From contig CANUEZ040000191.1 in the NCBI GenBank assembly GCA_948099385.1, positions 8,928,001 to 8,992,000 on the forward strand: a DNA stretch of 64,000 bases, given 5' to 3'. The notes beneath the pieces are model-generated. The model had not been told where the DNA came from. It saw only the letters and a list, made by a program, of their open reading frames with translations, and made no database searches. The DNA is from Fasciola hepatica (Eukaryota > Platyhelminthes > Trematoda > Plagiorchiida > Fasciolidae). Shown in pieces: positions 1 through 14,800 of this stretch. Positions within the stretch are counted from its first letter, which is position 1; each line of letters opens with the position of its first letter. The translations under genes were made by a program, and so were the position numbers.

Positions 1-20
1 CGGACTGGACTCATCAGCAG
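1..20 (-). ncRNA. Truncated hammerhead-like ribozyme with a better stem II
   Basis: The window opens inside a ribozyme. The minus strand reads stem I CACUG (just beyond this span), CUGAUGA, then GUCCAGUCCG. Majority copies have GUCG here. With C at the fourth position, stem II could pair GUCC with the usual GGAU, making 4 bp with an 11-nt loop. The other half (GAAA, stem III) lies outside the window, so it cannot be checked. Confidence 0.55.
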
Positions 21-320
21 TGCACATCGACCGAGCAACCACGGGGACTCCAACAACCGCTGAACCATTGTGAATCGAACAACTTAACAACACAAGGCTA
101 TCCGGGATGGCTACCATCTCGTTGTTCAAAATCTATTCTAAATCATGTATAGCACCCTTCCCAAACTGGCTTCAAATTTGAATGGTAACAACCAGCTTCG
201 CGCACACCGATCGACTCCTATGATGGATGACTTCTCTGTAGGGGCCTAAGTACAACCAAAGCATACCCAAATGAAAAACTCACACAGCTTCCTTACTATG
301 CATGCAATTGTTTAGTAGTA
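1..320 (+). repeat. Partial first unit, divergent
   Basis: The unit is cut by the window start. It has private changes: CGGACTGGACTC at the start, GGCTACCATCTCGTTG near 110 in place of GGCTATCAACGCTTTG, and TCTAAATCATGTATAGC near 136. It is the most divergent copy in the first 3 kb. Confidence 0.85.
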
Positions 321-3300
321 GGAGATTAGATTAGATTAGATTAGATTAAAATAGATTTGTATAATATGATTGATCATGCAGCTTGAACGCTCAACTGAGC
401 ATTGAAATCCATGGAAGCACTCACTGTACAGCTGTTTCATCCTTGTTCGCACTCGACTCATCAGCAGTGCACATCGACCGAGCAACCACGGGGACTCCAA
501 CAACCGCTGAACCATTGTCAATCGAACAACTTAACAACACAAGGCTATCCGGGATGGCTATCAACGCTTTGTTCAACATCTACACTACATGATATAGCAA
601 CCTTCCCAAACTGGATTCAAATTTGAATTGTAACAACCAGCTTCGCGCACACCGATCGACTCCTATGATGGATGACTTCTCTGTAGGGGCCTAAGTACAA
701 CCAACGCATTCCCAAATGATCAACCTACACAGCTTCCTTACTATGCATGCAATTGATTAGTAGTAGGAGATTAGATTAGATTAGATTAGAATAGATTTGT
801 ATAATATGATTGATCATGCAGCTTGAACAATCAACTGAGCATTGAAATCCATGGGAGCACTCACTGTACAGCTGTTTCATCCTTGTTCGGACTCGACTCA
901 TCAGCAGTGCACATCAACCGAGCAACCACGGGCACTCCAACAACCGCTGAACCATTGTAAATCGAACAACTTAACAACACAAGGCTATCCGGGATGGCTA
1001 TCAACGCTTTGTTAGACATCTACACTACATGATATAGCACCCTTCCCAAACTGGCTTCAAATTTGAATGGTAACAACCAGCTTCGCGCACAACGATCGAC
1101 TCCTATGATGGATGACTTCTCTGTAGGTGCCCAAGTACAACCAACGCATTTCCAAATGATAAAACAACACAGCTTCCTTACTATGCATGCAGTTGATTAG
1201 TAGTAGGAGATTAGATTAGATTAGATTAGATTAGAATAGATTTGTACAATATGATTGATCATGCAGCTTGAACAATCAACTGAGCATTGAAATCCATGGA
1301 AGCACTCACTGTACAGCTGTTTCATCCTTGTTCGGACTCGACTCATCAGCAGTGCACATCGACCGAGCAACCACGGGGACTCCAACAACCGCTGAACCAT
1401 TGTGAATCGAACAACTATACAACACAAGGCTATCCGGGATGGCTATCAACGCTTTGTTCAACATCTACACTACATGATATAGCAACCTTCCCAAACTGGA
1501 TTCAAATTTGAATGGTAACAACCAGCTTTGCGCACACCGATCGACTCCTATGATGGATGACTTCTCTGTAGGGGCCTAAGTACAACCAACGCATTCCCAA
1601 ATGATCAACCTACACAGCTTCCTTACTATGCATGCAATTGATTAGTAGTAGGAGATTAGATTAGATTAGATTAGATTGGATTAGAATAGATTTGTATAAT
1701 ATGATTGATCATGCAGCTTGAACGCTCAACTGAGCATTGAAATCCATGGAAGCACTCACTGTACAGCTGTTTCATCCTTGTTCGGACTCGACTCATCAGC
1801 AGTGCACATCGACCGAGCAACCACGGGGACTCCAACAACCGCTGAACCATTGTGAATCGAACAACTTAACAACACAAGGCTATCCGGGATGGCTATCAAC
1901 GCTTTGTTCAACATCTTCACTACATGATATAGCACCGTTCCCAAACTGGCTTCAAGTTTGAATGGTAACAACCAGCTTCGCGCACACCGATCGACTCCTA
2001 TGATGGATGACTTCTCTGTAGGGGCCTAAGTACAACCAACGCATTCCCAAATGATAAACCTACACAGCTTCCCTACTATGCATGCAATTGATTAGTAGTA
2101 GGAGATAAGATTAGATTAGATTAGATTAGAATAGATTTGTATAATATGATTGATCATGCAGCTTGAACAATCAACTGAGCATTGAAATCCATGGAAGCAC
2201 TCACTGTACAGCTGTTTCATCCTTGTTCGGACTCGACTCATCAGCAGTGCACATCGACCGAGCAACCACGGGGACTCCAACAACCGCTGAACCATTGTCA
2301 ATCGAACAACTTAACAACACAAGGATATCCGGGATGGCTATCAACGCTTTGTTCAACATCTACACTACATGATATAGCACCCTTCCCAAACTGGCTTCAA
2401 ATTTGAATGGTAACAACCAGCATCGCGCACACCGATCGACTCCTATGATAGATGACTTCTCTGTAGGGGCCTAAGTACAACCAACGCATTCCCAAATGAA
2501 AAACCTACACAGCTTCCTTACTATGCATGCAATTGATTAGAAGTAGGAGATTAGATTAGATTAGATTAGATTAAAATAGATTTGTATAATATGATTGATC
2601 ATGCAGCTTGAACGCTCAACTGAGCATTGAAATCCATGGAAGCACTCACTGTACAGCTGTTTCATCCTTGTTCGGACTCGACTCATCAGCAGTGCACATC
2701 GACCGAGCAACCACGGGGACTCCAACAACCGCTGAACCATTGTGAATCGAACAACTATACAACACAAGGCTATCCGGGATGGCTATCAACGCTTTGTTCA
2801 ACATCTACACTACATGATATAGCACCGTTCCCAAACTGGCTTCAAATTTGAATGGTAACAACCAGCATCGCGCACACCGATCGACTCCTATGATAGATGA
2901 TTTCTCTGTAGGGGCCTGAGTACAACCAACGCATTCTCAAATGATAAACCTACACAGCTTCCTTACTATGCATGCAATTGATTAGTAGTAGGAGATTAGA
3001 TTAGATTAGATTAGATTAGATTAGATTTGTAATATATGATTGATCATGCAGCTTGAACAATCATATGAGCATTGAAATCCATGGAAGCCCTCACTGTACA
3101 GCTGTTCCATCCTTGTTCGGACTCGACTCATCTGCAGTGCACATCGACCGAGCAACCACGGGCACTCCAACAACCGGTGAAACCTATGTGAATCGAACAA
3201 GTTAACAACACAGGGCTATCCGGGATGGCTATCAACGCTTTGTTCAACATCTACACTACATCATATAGCACCCCTCCCAAACTGGCTTCAAATTTGAATG

Positions 3301-6300
3301 GTAACAACCAGCTTCGCGCACACCGATCGACTCCTATGATGGATGACTTCTCTGTAGGGGCCTAAGTACAACCAACGCATTCCCAAATGATAAACCTATA
3401 CAGCTTCCTTACTATGCATGCAATTGATTAGTAGTAGGAGATTAGATTAGATAAGATTAGATTAGAATAGATTTGTATAATATGATTGATCATGCAGCTT
3501 GAACAATCAACTGAGCATTGAAATCCATGGAAGCACTCACTGTACAGCTGTTTCATCCTTGTTCGGACTCGACTCATCAGCAGTGCACATTGACCGAGCA
3601 ACCACGGGGACTCCAACAACCGCTGAACCATTGTCAATCGAACAACTTAACAACACAGGGCTATCCGGGATCTTTTTCAACGCATTGTTCAACATCTTCA
3701 CTACATGATATAGCACCGTTCCCAAACTGGCTTCAAATTTGAATGGTAACAACCAGCTTCGCGCACACCGATCGACTCCTATGATGGATGACTTCTCTGT
3801 AGTGGCCTAAGTACAACCAACGCATTCCCAAATGATAAACCTACACAGCTTCCCTACTATCCCTGCAATTGATCAGAAGGAGGAGATTAGATTATATTAG
3901 GTTAGATTAGATTGGTATAGATTTGTATAATTTGATTGATCATGCAGCTTGAACGCTCAACTGAGCATTGAAATCCATGGAAGCACTCACTAAACAGCTG
4001 TTTCATCCTTGTTCGGACTCGACTCTTCAGCAGTGCACATCGACCGAGCAACCACGGGGACTCCAACAACCGGTGAACCATTGTTAATCGAACAACTTAA
4101 CAACACAGGGCTATCCGGGATGGCTATCATCGCTTTGTTCAACATCTACACTAGTTCATGTATAGCACATTTCCCAAACTGGCTTCAAATTTGAATGGTA
4201 ACAACCAGCTTCGCGCACACCGATCGACTCCTATGATGGATGACTTCTCTGTAGGGGCATGAAAATGACCAATGCATTGCCAAACGATAAACCTACACAG
4301 CTTCCTTACTATGCATGCAATTGATTAGTAGTAGGAGATTAGATTAGATTAGATTAGAATAGATTTGTATAATATGATTGATCATGCAGCTTGAACAATC
4401 AACTGAGCATTGAAATCCATGGAAGCACTCACTGTACAGCTGTTTCATCCTTGTTCGGACTCGACTCATCAGCAGTGCACATCGACCGAGCAACCACGGG
4501 GACTCCAACAACCGCTGAACCATTGTGAATCGAACAAGTTAACAACACAAGGCTATCCGAGATGGCTATCAACGCTTTGTTCAACATCTACACTACATGA
4601 TATAGCACCCTTCCCAAACTGGCTTCAAATTTCAATGGTAACAACCAGCTTCGCGCACACCGATGGACTCCTATGAAGGATGACTTCTCTGTAGGGGCCT
4701 AAGTACAACCAACGCATTCCCAAATGATAAACCTACACAGCTTCCTTACTATGCATGCAATTGATTAGTAGTAGGAGATTAGATTAGATTAGATTGGAAA
4801 AGATTTGTATAATATGATTGATCATGCAGCTTGAACGCTCAACTGAGCATTGAACTCCATGGAATCACTCACTGTACAGCTGTTTCATCCTTGTTCGGAC
4901 TCGACTCATCAGCAGTGCACATCGACCGAGCAACCACGGGGACTCCAACAACCGCTGAACCATTGTCAATCGAACAAGTTAACAACACAGGGCTATCCGG
5001 GATGGCTATCAACGCTTTGTTCAACATCTACACTACATGATATAGCACCCTTCCCAAACTGGCTTCAAATTTGAATGGTAACAACCAGCTTCGCGCACAC
5101 CGATCGACTCCTATGATGGATGACTTCCCTGTAGGGGCCTGAAAATGACCAATGTATTCCCAAACGATAAACCTACACGGCTTCCTTACTATGCATGCAA
5201 TTGATTAGAAGTAGGAGATTAGATTATATTAGATTGGAATAGATTTGTATAATATGATTGATCATGCTGCTTGAATGCTCAACTGAGCATTGAACTCCAT
5301 GGAATCACTCACTGTACAGCTGTTTCATCCTTGTTCGGACTCGACTCATCAGCAGTGCACATCGACCGAGCAACCACGGGGACTCCAACAACCGCTGAAC
5401 CATTGTGAATCGAACAACTCAACAACACAAGGCTATCCGGGATCTTTTTCAAAGCTTTGTTCAACATCTACACTACATGATATAGCACCCTTCCCAAACT
5501 GGATTCAAATTTGAATGGTAACAACCAGCTTCGCGCACACCGATCGACTCCTATGATGGATGACTTCTCTGTAGGGGCCTAAGTACAACCAACGCTTTCC
5601 CAAATGATAAACCTATACAGCTTCTCTACTATGCATGCAATTGATTAGAAGTAGGAGATTAGATTAGATTAGATAAGAATTTATTTGTATAATATGAATG
5701 ATCATGCAGCTTGAACGCTCAACTGAGCATTGAAATCCATGGAAGCACTCACTGTACAGCTGTTTCATCCTTGTTCGGACTCGACTCATCAGCAGTGCAC
5801 ATCGACCGAGCAACCACGGGGATTCCAACAACCGGTGAACCATTGTGAATCGAACAACTTAACAACACAAGGCTATCCGGGATGGCTATCAACGCTTTTT
5901 TCAACATCTACACTACATCATATATAGCACCCTTCCCAAACTGGCTTCAAATTTGAATGGTAACAACCAGCTTCGCGCACACCGATGGACTCCTATGAAG
6001 GATGACTTCTCTGTAGGGGCCTAAGTACAACCAACGCATTCCCAAATGATAAACCTACACAGCTTCCTTACTATGCATGCAATTGATTAGTAGTAGGAGA
6101 TTAGATTAGATTAGATTATATTAGATTAGAATAGATTTGTATGATATGATTGATCATGCAGCTTGAATGCTCAACTGAGCATTGGAATCCATGGAAGCAC
6201 TCAGTATACAGCTGTTCCATCCTTGTTCGGACTCGACTCATCAGCAGTGCACATCGACCGAGCAACCACGGGGACTCCAACAACCGGTGAACCATTGTGA

Positions 6301-6984
6301 ATCGAACAACTGAACAACACAAGTCTATCCGGGATCTTTTTCAAAGCTTTGTTCAACATATACACTACATGATATAGCACCCTTCCCAAACTGGCTTCAA
6401 ATTTGAATGGTAACAACCAGCTTCGCGCACACCGATCGACTCCTATGATGGATGACTTCCCTGTAGGGGCCTGAAAATGACCAATGTATTCCCAAACGAT
6501 AAACCTACACGGCTTCCTTACTATGAATGCAATTGATTAGAAGTAGGAGATTAGATTAGATCAGATTAGAATAGATTTGCATAATATGATTGATCATGCA
6601 GCTTGAACAATCATATGAGCATTGAACTCCATGGAATCACTCACTGTACAGCTGTTTCATCCTTGTTCGGACTCGACTCATCAGCAGTGCACATCGACCG
6701 AGCAACCACGGGGACTCCAACAAACGCTGAACCATTGTGAATCGAACAACTTAACAACACTAGGCTATCCGGGATCTTTTTCAAAGCTTTGTTCAACATC
6801 TACACTACATGATATATCACCGTTCACAAACTGGCTAAAATTTGAATGGTAACAACCAGCTTCGCGCACACCGATCGACTCCTATGATGGATGACTTCTC
6901 TGTAGGGGCCTAATTACAACCAACGCATTCCCAAATGATAAACCTACACAGCTTCCCTACTATGCATGCAATTGAATAGAAGTA
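321..6984 (+). repeat. Mosaic block with GAACAATCA-type and GAACTCC-type units
   Basis: Units here alternate between GAACGCTCA and GAACAATCA before the anchor. Some have GAACTCCATGGAATCAC (anchors 4859, 5299, 6631) and GGGATCTTTTTCAAAGC (5299, 6191, 6631). The tail GGCCTGAAAATGACCAATG follows anchors 4859 and 6191. Neighbouring relations at about 1332 bp (4859/6191, 5299/6631, 5739/7070) suggest a partial three-unit duplication overlaid by conversion. Confidence 0.65.
422..469 (-). ncRNA. Hammerhead-like ribozyme, first complete copy
   Basis: All core parts are present: CACUG, CUGAUGA, GAA, ACAGCUGU, A17 and CAGUG. The only change from the reference copy is G to C on the + strand at position 450, in loop II, outside the catalytic core. 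The same loop change recurs at anchors 15912, 16352, 17682, 36786 and 38116. Confidence 0.75.
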
Positions 6985-9900
6985 GGAGATTAGATTAGAT
7001 TAGATTAGAATTTATTTGTATAATATGAATGATCATGCAGCTTGAACGCTCAACTGAGCATTGAAATCCATGGAAGCACTCACTGTACAGCTGTTTCATC
7101 CTTGTTCGGACTCGACTCATCAGCAGTGCACATCGACCGAGCAACCACGGGGATTCCAACAACCTGTGAACCATTGTGAATCGAACAACTTAACAACACA
7201 AGGCTATCCGGGATGGCTATCAACGCTTTGTTCAACATCTACACTACATGATATAGCAATATTCCGAAACTGGCTTCAAATTTGAATGGTAACAACCAGC
7301 TTCGCGCACACCGATCGACTCCTATGATGGATGACTTCTCTGTAGGGGCCTAATTACAACCAACGCATTCCCGAATGAAAAACCTACACAGCTTCCTTAC
7401 TATGCATGCAATTGATTAGTAGTAGGAGATTAGATTAGATTAGATTAGATGAGAACAGATTTGTATAATATGATTGTTCATGCAGCTTGAACGCTCAACT
7501 GAGCATTGAAATCCATGGAAGCACTCACTGTACAGCTGTTTCATCCTTGTTCGGACTCGACTCATCAGCAGTGCACATCGACCGAGCAACCACGGGGACT
7601 CCAACAACCGCTGAACCATTGTCAATCGAACAAGTTAACAACACAGGGCTATCCGGGATGGCTATCAACGCTTTGTTCAACATCTACACTACATGATATA
7701 GCACCCTTCCCAAACTGGCTTCAAATTTGAATGGTAACAACCAGCTTCGCGCACACCGATCGACTCATATGAAGGATGATTTCTCTGTAGGGGCCTAAGT
7801 ACAACCAACGCATTCCCAAATGATAAACCTACACAGCTTCCTTACTATGCATGCAATTGATTAGTAGTAGGAGATTAGATTAGATTAGATTATATTAGAT
7901 TAGAATAGATTTGTATGATAGGATTGATCATGCAGCTTGAATGCTCAACTGAGCATTGGAATCCATGGAAGCACTCAGTGTACAGCTGTTCCATCCTTGT
8001 TCGGGCTCGACTCATCAGCAGTGCACATCGACCGAGCAACCACGGGGACTCCAACAACCGCTGAACCATTGTCAATCGAACAACTCAAAAACACAAGTCT
8101 ATCCGGGATCTTTTTCAAAGCTTTGTTCAACATCTACACTACATGATATAGCACCCTTCCCAAACTGGCTTCAAATTTGAATGGTAACAACCAGCTTCGC
8201 GCACACCGATCGACTCCTATGATGGATGACTTCCCTGTAGGGGCCTGAAAATGACCAATGTATTCCCAAACGATAAACCTACACGGTTTCCTGACTATGC
8301 ATGCAATTGATTAGTAGTAGGAGATTAGATTATATTAGATTGGAATAGTTTTGTATAATATGATTGATCATGCTGCTTGAACAATCAAGTGAGCATTGAA
8401 CTCCATGGAATCACTCATTGTACAGCTGTTTCATCCTTGTTCGGACTCGACTCATCAGCAGTGCACATCGACCGAGCAACCACGGGGATTCCAACAACCT
8501 GTGAACCATTGTGAATCGAACAACTTAACAACACAAGGCTATCCGGGATGGCTATCAACGCTTTGTTCAACATCTACACTACATGATATAGCAATATTCC
8601 GAAACTGGCTTCAAATTTGAATGGTAACAACCAGCTTCGCGCACACCGATCGACTCCTATGATGGATGACTTCTCTGTAGGGGCCTAATTACAACCAACG
8701 CATTCCCAAATGATAAACCTACACAGCTTCCCTACTATGCATGCAATTGATTAGAAGTAGGAGATTAGATTAGATTAGATTAGAATTTATTTGTATAATA
8801 TGAATGATCATGCAGCTTGAACGCTCAACTGAGCATTGAAATCCATGGAAGCACTCACTGTACAGCTGTTTCATCCTTGTTCGGACTCGACTCATCAGCA
8901 GTGCACATCGACCGAGCAACCACGGGGATTCCAACAACCTGTGAAGCATTGTGAATCGAACAACTTAACAACACAAGGCTATCCGGGATGGCTATCAACG
9001 CTTTTTTCAACATCTACACTACATGATATAGCAATATTCCGAAACTGGCTTCAAATTTGAATGGTAACAACCAGCTTCGCGCACACCGATCGACTCCTAT
9101 GATGGATGACTTCTCTGTAGGGGCCTAATTACAACCAACGCATTCCCGAATGAAAAACCTACACAGCTTCCTTACTATGCATGCAATTGATTAGTAGTAG
9201 GAGATTAGATTAGATTAGATCAGATGAGAACAGATTTGTATAATATGATTGTTCATGCAGATTGAACGCTCAACTGAGCATTGAAATCCATGGAAGCACT
9301 CACTGTACAGCTGTTCCATCCTTGTTCGGACTCGACTCATCAGCAGTGCACATCGACCGAGCAACCACGGGGACTCCAACAACCGCTGAACCATTGTCAA
9401 TCGAACAAGTTAACAACACAGGGCTATCCGGGATGGCTATCAACGCTTTGTTCAACATCTACACTACATGATATAGCACCCTTCCCAAACTGGCTTCAAA
9501 TTTGAATGGTAACAACCAGCTTCGCGCACACCGATCGACTCATATGAAGGATGATTTCTCTGTAGGGGCCTAAGTACAACCAACGCATTCCCAAATGATA
9601 AACCTACACAGCTTCCTTACTATGCATGCAATTGATTAGTAGTAGGAGATTAGATTAGATTATATTAGATTAGAATAGATTTGTATAATATGATTGATCA
9701 TGCAGCTTGAACGCTCAACTGAGCATTGGAATCCATGGAAGCACTCACTGTTCAGCTGATTCATCCTTGTTCGGACTCGACTCATCAGCAGTGCACATCG
9801 ACCGAGCAACCACGGGGACTCCAACAACCGGTCAACCATTGTGAATCGAACAACTCAACAAAACAAGTCTATCCGGGATCTTTTTCAAAGCTTTGTTCAA

Positions 9901-10089
9901 CATCTACACTACATGATATAGCACCCTTCCCGAACTGGCTTCAAATTTGAATGGTAACAACCAGCTTCGCGCACACCGATCGACTCCTATGATGGATGAC
10001 TTCTCTGTAGGGGCCTAAGTACAACCAATGCCTTCCCAAATGATAAACCTGAACAGATTCTCTACTATGCATGCAACTGATTAGTAGTA
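6985..10089 (+). repeat. Four-unit block duplicated, about 1775 bp offset
   Basis: Units at 7070, 7515 and 7965 match those at 8845, 9290 and 9735 by shared rare variants: GGGGATTCCAACAACCTGTGAA with GCAATATTCC (7070/8845), GAACAAGTTAACAACACAGGG with CATATGAAGGATGATTTC (7515/9290), and AAGTCTATCCGGGATCTTTTTC (7965/9735). Offsets are 1775, 1775 and 1770. The fourth unit (8405) resembles 10175 in its second half only. Anchor 6191 resembles 7965 at 1774. Confidence 0.75.
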
Positions 10090-11866
10090 GGAAATTAGAT
10101 TAAATTAGATTAGAATATATTTGTATAATATGATTGATCATGCAGCTTGAACGCTCAACTGAGCATTGAAATCCATGGAAGCACTCACTGTACAGCTGTT
10201 TCATCCTTGTTCGGACTCGACTCATCAGCAGTGCACATCGACCGAGCAACCACGGGGACTCCAACAACCGCTGAACCACTGTGAATTGAACAACCTAACG
10301 ACACAAGGCTATCCGGGATGGCTATCAACGCTTTGTTCAACATCTACACTACATGATATAGCAATATTCCGAAACTGGCTTCAAATTTGAATGGTAACAA
10401 CCAGCTTCGCGCACACCGATCGACTCCTATGATGGATGACTTCTCTGTAGGGGCCTAATTACAACCAACGCATTCCGAAATGATAAACCTACACAGCTTC
10501 CTTACTATGCATGCAATTGATTAGAAGTAGGAGATTAGATTAGATTAGATTAGAATAGATTTGTATAACATGATTTATAACATGGCTGGAATGATCAACT
10601 GAGCATTGAAATCCATGGAAGCACTCACTGTACAGCTGTTTCATCCTTGTTCGGACTCGACTCATCAGCAGTGCACATCGACCGAGCAACCACGGGGACT
10701 CCAGCAACCACTGAACCATTGTGAATCGAACAACTTTACAACACAAGGCTATCCGGGATGGCTATCAACGCTTTGTTCAACATCTACACTACATGATATA
10801 GCACCCTTCCCAAACTGGATCCAAATTTGAATGGTAACAACCAGCTTCGCGCACACCGATCGACTCCTATGATAGATGACTTCTCTGTAGGGGCCTAAGT
10901 ACAACCAACGCATTCCCAAATGATAAACTCACACAGCTTCCTTATTATGCATGCAATTGATTAGTAGTAGGAGATTAGATTAGATTAGATTAGATTAGAT
11001 TAGAATAGATTTGTATATGATTGATCATGCAGCTTGAACGCTCAACTGAGCATTGAAATCCATGGAAGCACTCACTGTACAGCTGTTTCATCCTTGTTCG
11101 GACTCGACTCATCAGCAGTGCACATCGACCGAGCAACCATGGGGACTCCAACAACCGGTGAACCATTGTCAATCGAACAACTCAAAAACACAAGTCTATC
11201 CGGGATGGCTATCAACGCTTTGTTCAACATCTACACTACATGATATAGCAATATTCCGAAACTGGCTTCAAATTTGAATGGTAACAATCAGCTTCGCGCA
11301 CACCGATCGACTCCTATGATGGATGACTTCTCTGTAGGGGCCTAATTACAACCAACGCATTCCCAAATGAAAAACCTAAACAGCTTCTCTACTATGCATG
11401 CAATTGATTAGAAGTAGGAGATTAGATTAGATTAGATTAGAATTTATTTGTATAATGTGATTGATCATGCAGCGTGAACGCTCAACTGAGCATTGAAATC
11501 CATGGAAGCACTCACTGTACAGCTGTTTCATCCTTGTTCGGACTCGACTCATCAGCAGTGCACATCGACCGAGCAACCACGTGCACTCCAACAACCGCTG
11601 AACCATTGTTAATTGAACAACTCAACAACACAAGTCTATCCGGGATGGCTATCAACGCTTTGTTCAACATCTACACTACATGATATAGCAATATTCCGAA
11701 ACTGGCTTCAAATTTGAATGGTAACAATCAGCTTCGCGCACACCGATCGACTCCTATGATGGATGACTTCTCTGTAGGGGCCTAATTACAACCAACGCAT
11801 TCCCAAATGAAAAACCTAAACAGCTTCTCTATTATGCATGCAATTGATTAGTAGTAGGAGATTAGA
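10090..11866 (+). repeat. Four units without a clear block partner
   Basis: Units at 10175, 10615, 11062 and 11502 combine variants seen on either side, including GCAATATTCC and the tail GGCCTAATTACAACC. Anchor 10615 is preceded by the alternate link ATGGCTGGAATGATC. No clean higher-order duplication is visible by eye. Confidence 0.6.
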
Positions 11867-14800
11867 TTAGATTAGATTAGATTAGATTTGTAAAACATGA
11901 ATTATAATATGGCTGGAATGATCAACTGAGCAATGAAATCCATGGAAGCACTCACTGTACAGCTGTTTCATCCTTGTTCGGACTCGAATCATCAGCAGTG
12001 CACATCGACCGAGCAACCATAGGGACTCCAGCAACCGCTGAACCATTGTGAATCGAACAACTTAACAACACAAGGCTATCCGGGATGGCTATCAACGCTT
12101 TGTTCAACATCTACACTACATGATATAGCACCGTTCCCAAACTGGCTTCAAATTTGAATGGTAACAACCAGCTTCGCGCACACCGATCGACTCCTATGAT
12201 AGATGACTTCTCTGTAGGGGCCTAAGTACAACCAACTCATTTCCTAGTAAAGAAACTCACACAGCTTCCTTACTACACAAGCAATTGATTAGTGGTAGGA
12301 GATTAGATTAGATTAGATTAGAATAGATTTGTATAATTTGATTGATCATGCAGCTTGAACGCTCAACTGAGCATTGAAATCCATGGAAGCACTCACTGTA
12401 CAGCTGTTTCATCCTTGTTCGGACTCGACACATCAGCAGTGCACATCGACCGAGCAACCACGGGGACTCCAACAACCGCTGAACCATTGTCAATCGAACA
12501 ACTTAACAACACAAGGCTATCCGGGATGGCTATCAACGCTTTGTTCACCATCTACACTACATGATATAGCACCCTTCCCAAACTGGCTTCAAATTTGAAT
12601 GGTAACAACCAGCTTCGCGCACACCGATCGACTCCTATGATGGATGATTTCCCTGTAGGGGCTTGAAAATGACCAATGCATTCCCAAACGATAAAACTAC
12701 ACGGCTTCCTTACTATGCATGCAATTGATTAGTAGTAGGAGATTAGATTAGATTAGATTAGAATAGATTTGTATAATATAATTGATCATGCAGCTTGAAC
12801 GCTCAACTGAGCATTGAACTCCATGGAACCACTCACTGTACAGCTGTTTCATCCTTGTTCGGACTCGACTCATCAGCAGTGCACATCGACCGAGCAACCA
12901 CGGGGACTCCAACAACCGGTGAACCATTGTAAATCGAACAACTCAAAAAGACAAGGCTATCCGGGATGGCTATCAACGCTTTGTTCAACATCTACACTAC
13001 ATGATATAGCACCCTTCCCAAACTGGATTCAAATTTGAATGGTAACAACCAGCTTCGCGCACACCGATCGACTCCTATGATGGATGACTTCTCTGTAGGG
13101 GCCTGAGTACAACCAACGCTTTCCCAAATGTTAAACCTAAACAGCTTCTCTACTATGCATGCAATTGATTAGAAGTAGGAGATTAGATTAGATTAGATTA
13201 GATTAGATTAGATTAGATTTGTATAACATGATTTATTATATGGCTGGAATGATCAACTGAGCATTGAAATCCGTGGAAGCACTCACTGTACAGCTGTTTC
13301 ATCCTTGTTCGGACTCGACTCATCAGCAGTGCACATCGACCGAGCAACCACGGGGACTCCAACAACCGGTGAACCATTGTTAATTGAACAACTCAACAAC
13401 ACAAGGCTATCCGGGATGGCTATCAACGCGTTGTTCAACATCTACACTACATGATATAGCAACCTTCCCAAACTGGCTTCAAATTTGAATGGTAACAATC
13501 AGCTTCGCGCACACCGATCGACTCCTATGATGGATGACTTCTCTGTAGGGGCCTAAGTACAACCAACGCATTCCCAAATGAAAAACCTAAACAGCTTCTC
13601 TAATATGCATGCAATTGATTAGTAGTAGGAGATTAGATAAGATTAGATTAGATTAGATTTGTATAACATGATTTATAATATGGCTGGAATGATCAACTGA
13701 GCATTGAAATCCGTGGAAGCACTCACTGTACAGCTGTTTCATCCTTGTTCGGACTCGACTCATCAGCAGTGCACATCGACCGAGCAACCATAGGGACTCC
13801 AGCAACCGCTGAACCATTGTGAATCGAACAACTTAACAACACAAGGCTATCCGGGATGGCTATCAACGCTTTGTTCAACATCTACACTACATCATATATA
13901 GCACCCTTCCCAAACTGGCTTCAAATTTGAATGGTAACAACCAGCTTCGCGCACACCGATCGACTCCTATGATAGATGACTTCTCTGTAGGGGCCTAAGT
14001 ACAACCAACTCATTCCCTAGTAAAGAAACTCACACAGCTTCCTTACTACACAAGCAATTGATTAGTAGTAGGAGATTAGATTAGATTAGAATAGATTTGT
14101 ATAATATGATTGATCATGCAGCTTGAACGCTCAACTGAGCATTTAAATCCATGGAAGCACTCACTGTACAGCTGTTTCATCCTTGTTCGGACTCGACTCA
14201 TCAGCAGTGCACATCGACCGAGCAACCACGGGGACTCCAACAACCGCTGAACCATTGTCAATCGAACAACTTAACAACACAAGGCTATCCGGGATGGCTA
14301 TCAACGCTTTGTTCAACATCTACACTACATGATATAGCACCCTTCCCAAACTGGCTTCAAATTTCAATGGTAACAACCAGCTTCGCGCACACCGATCGAC
14401 TCCTATGATGGATGACTTCCCTGTAGGGGCCTGAAAATGACCAATGCATTCCCAAACGATAAACCTACACGGCTTCCTTACTATGCATGCAATTGATTAG
14501 TAGTAGGAGATTAGATTAGATTAGATTAGAATAGATTTGTATAATATAATTGATCATGCAGCTTGAACGCTCAACTGAGCATTGAACTCCATGGAAGCAC
14601 TCACTGTACAGCTGTTTCATCCTTGTTCGGACTCGACTCATCAGCAGTGCACATCGACCGAGCAACCATGGGGAATCCAACAACCGCTGAACCATTGTCA
14701 ATCGAACAACTCAAAAACACAAGGCTATCCGGGATCTTTTTCAAAGCTTTGTTCAACATCTACACTACATGGTATAGCACCCTTCCCAAACTGGATTCAA

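Noticed and set aside
336..521. Recurrent minus-strand 61-68 codon open frames
   Set aside because: They appear and vanish with single variants (for example GTGAATCG against GTCAATCG), read through the microsatellite and overlap the ribozyme core. No domain is recognisable.
402..626. Recurrent + strand 74-codon open frames as a tandem gene family
   Set aside because: The extended start is a TTG, the frame exists in two overlapping forms, common changes are non-synonymous, and at least 12 units share in-frame stops. It is a by-product of satellite repetition.
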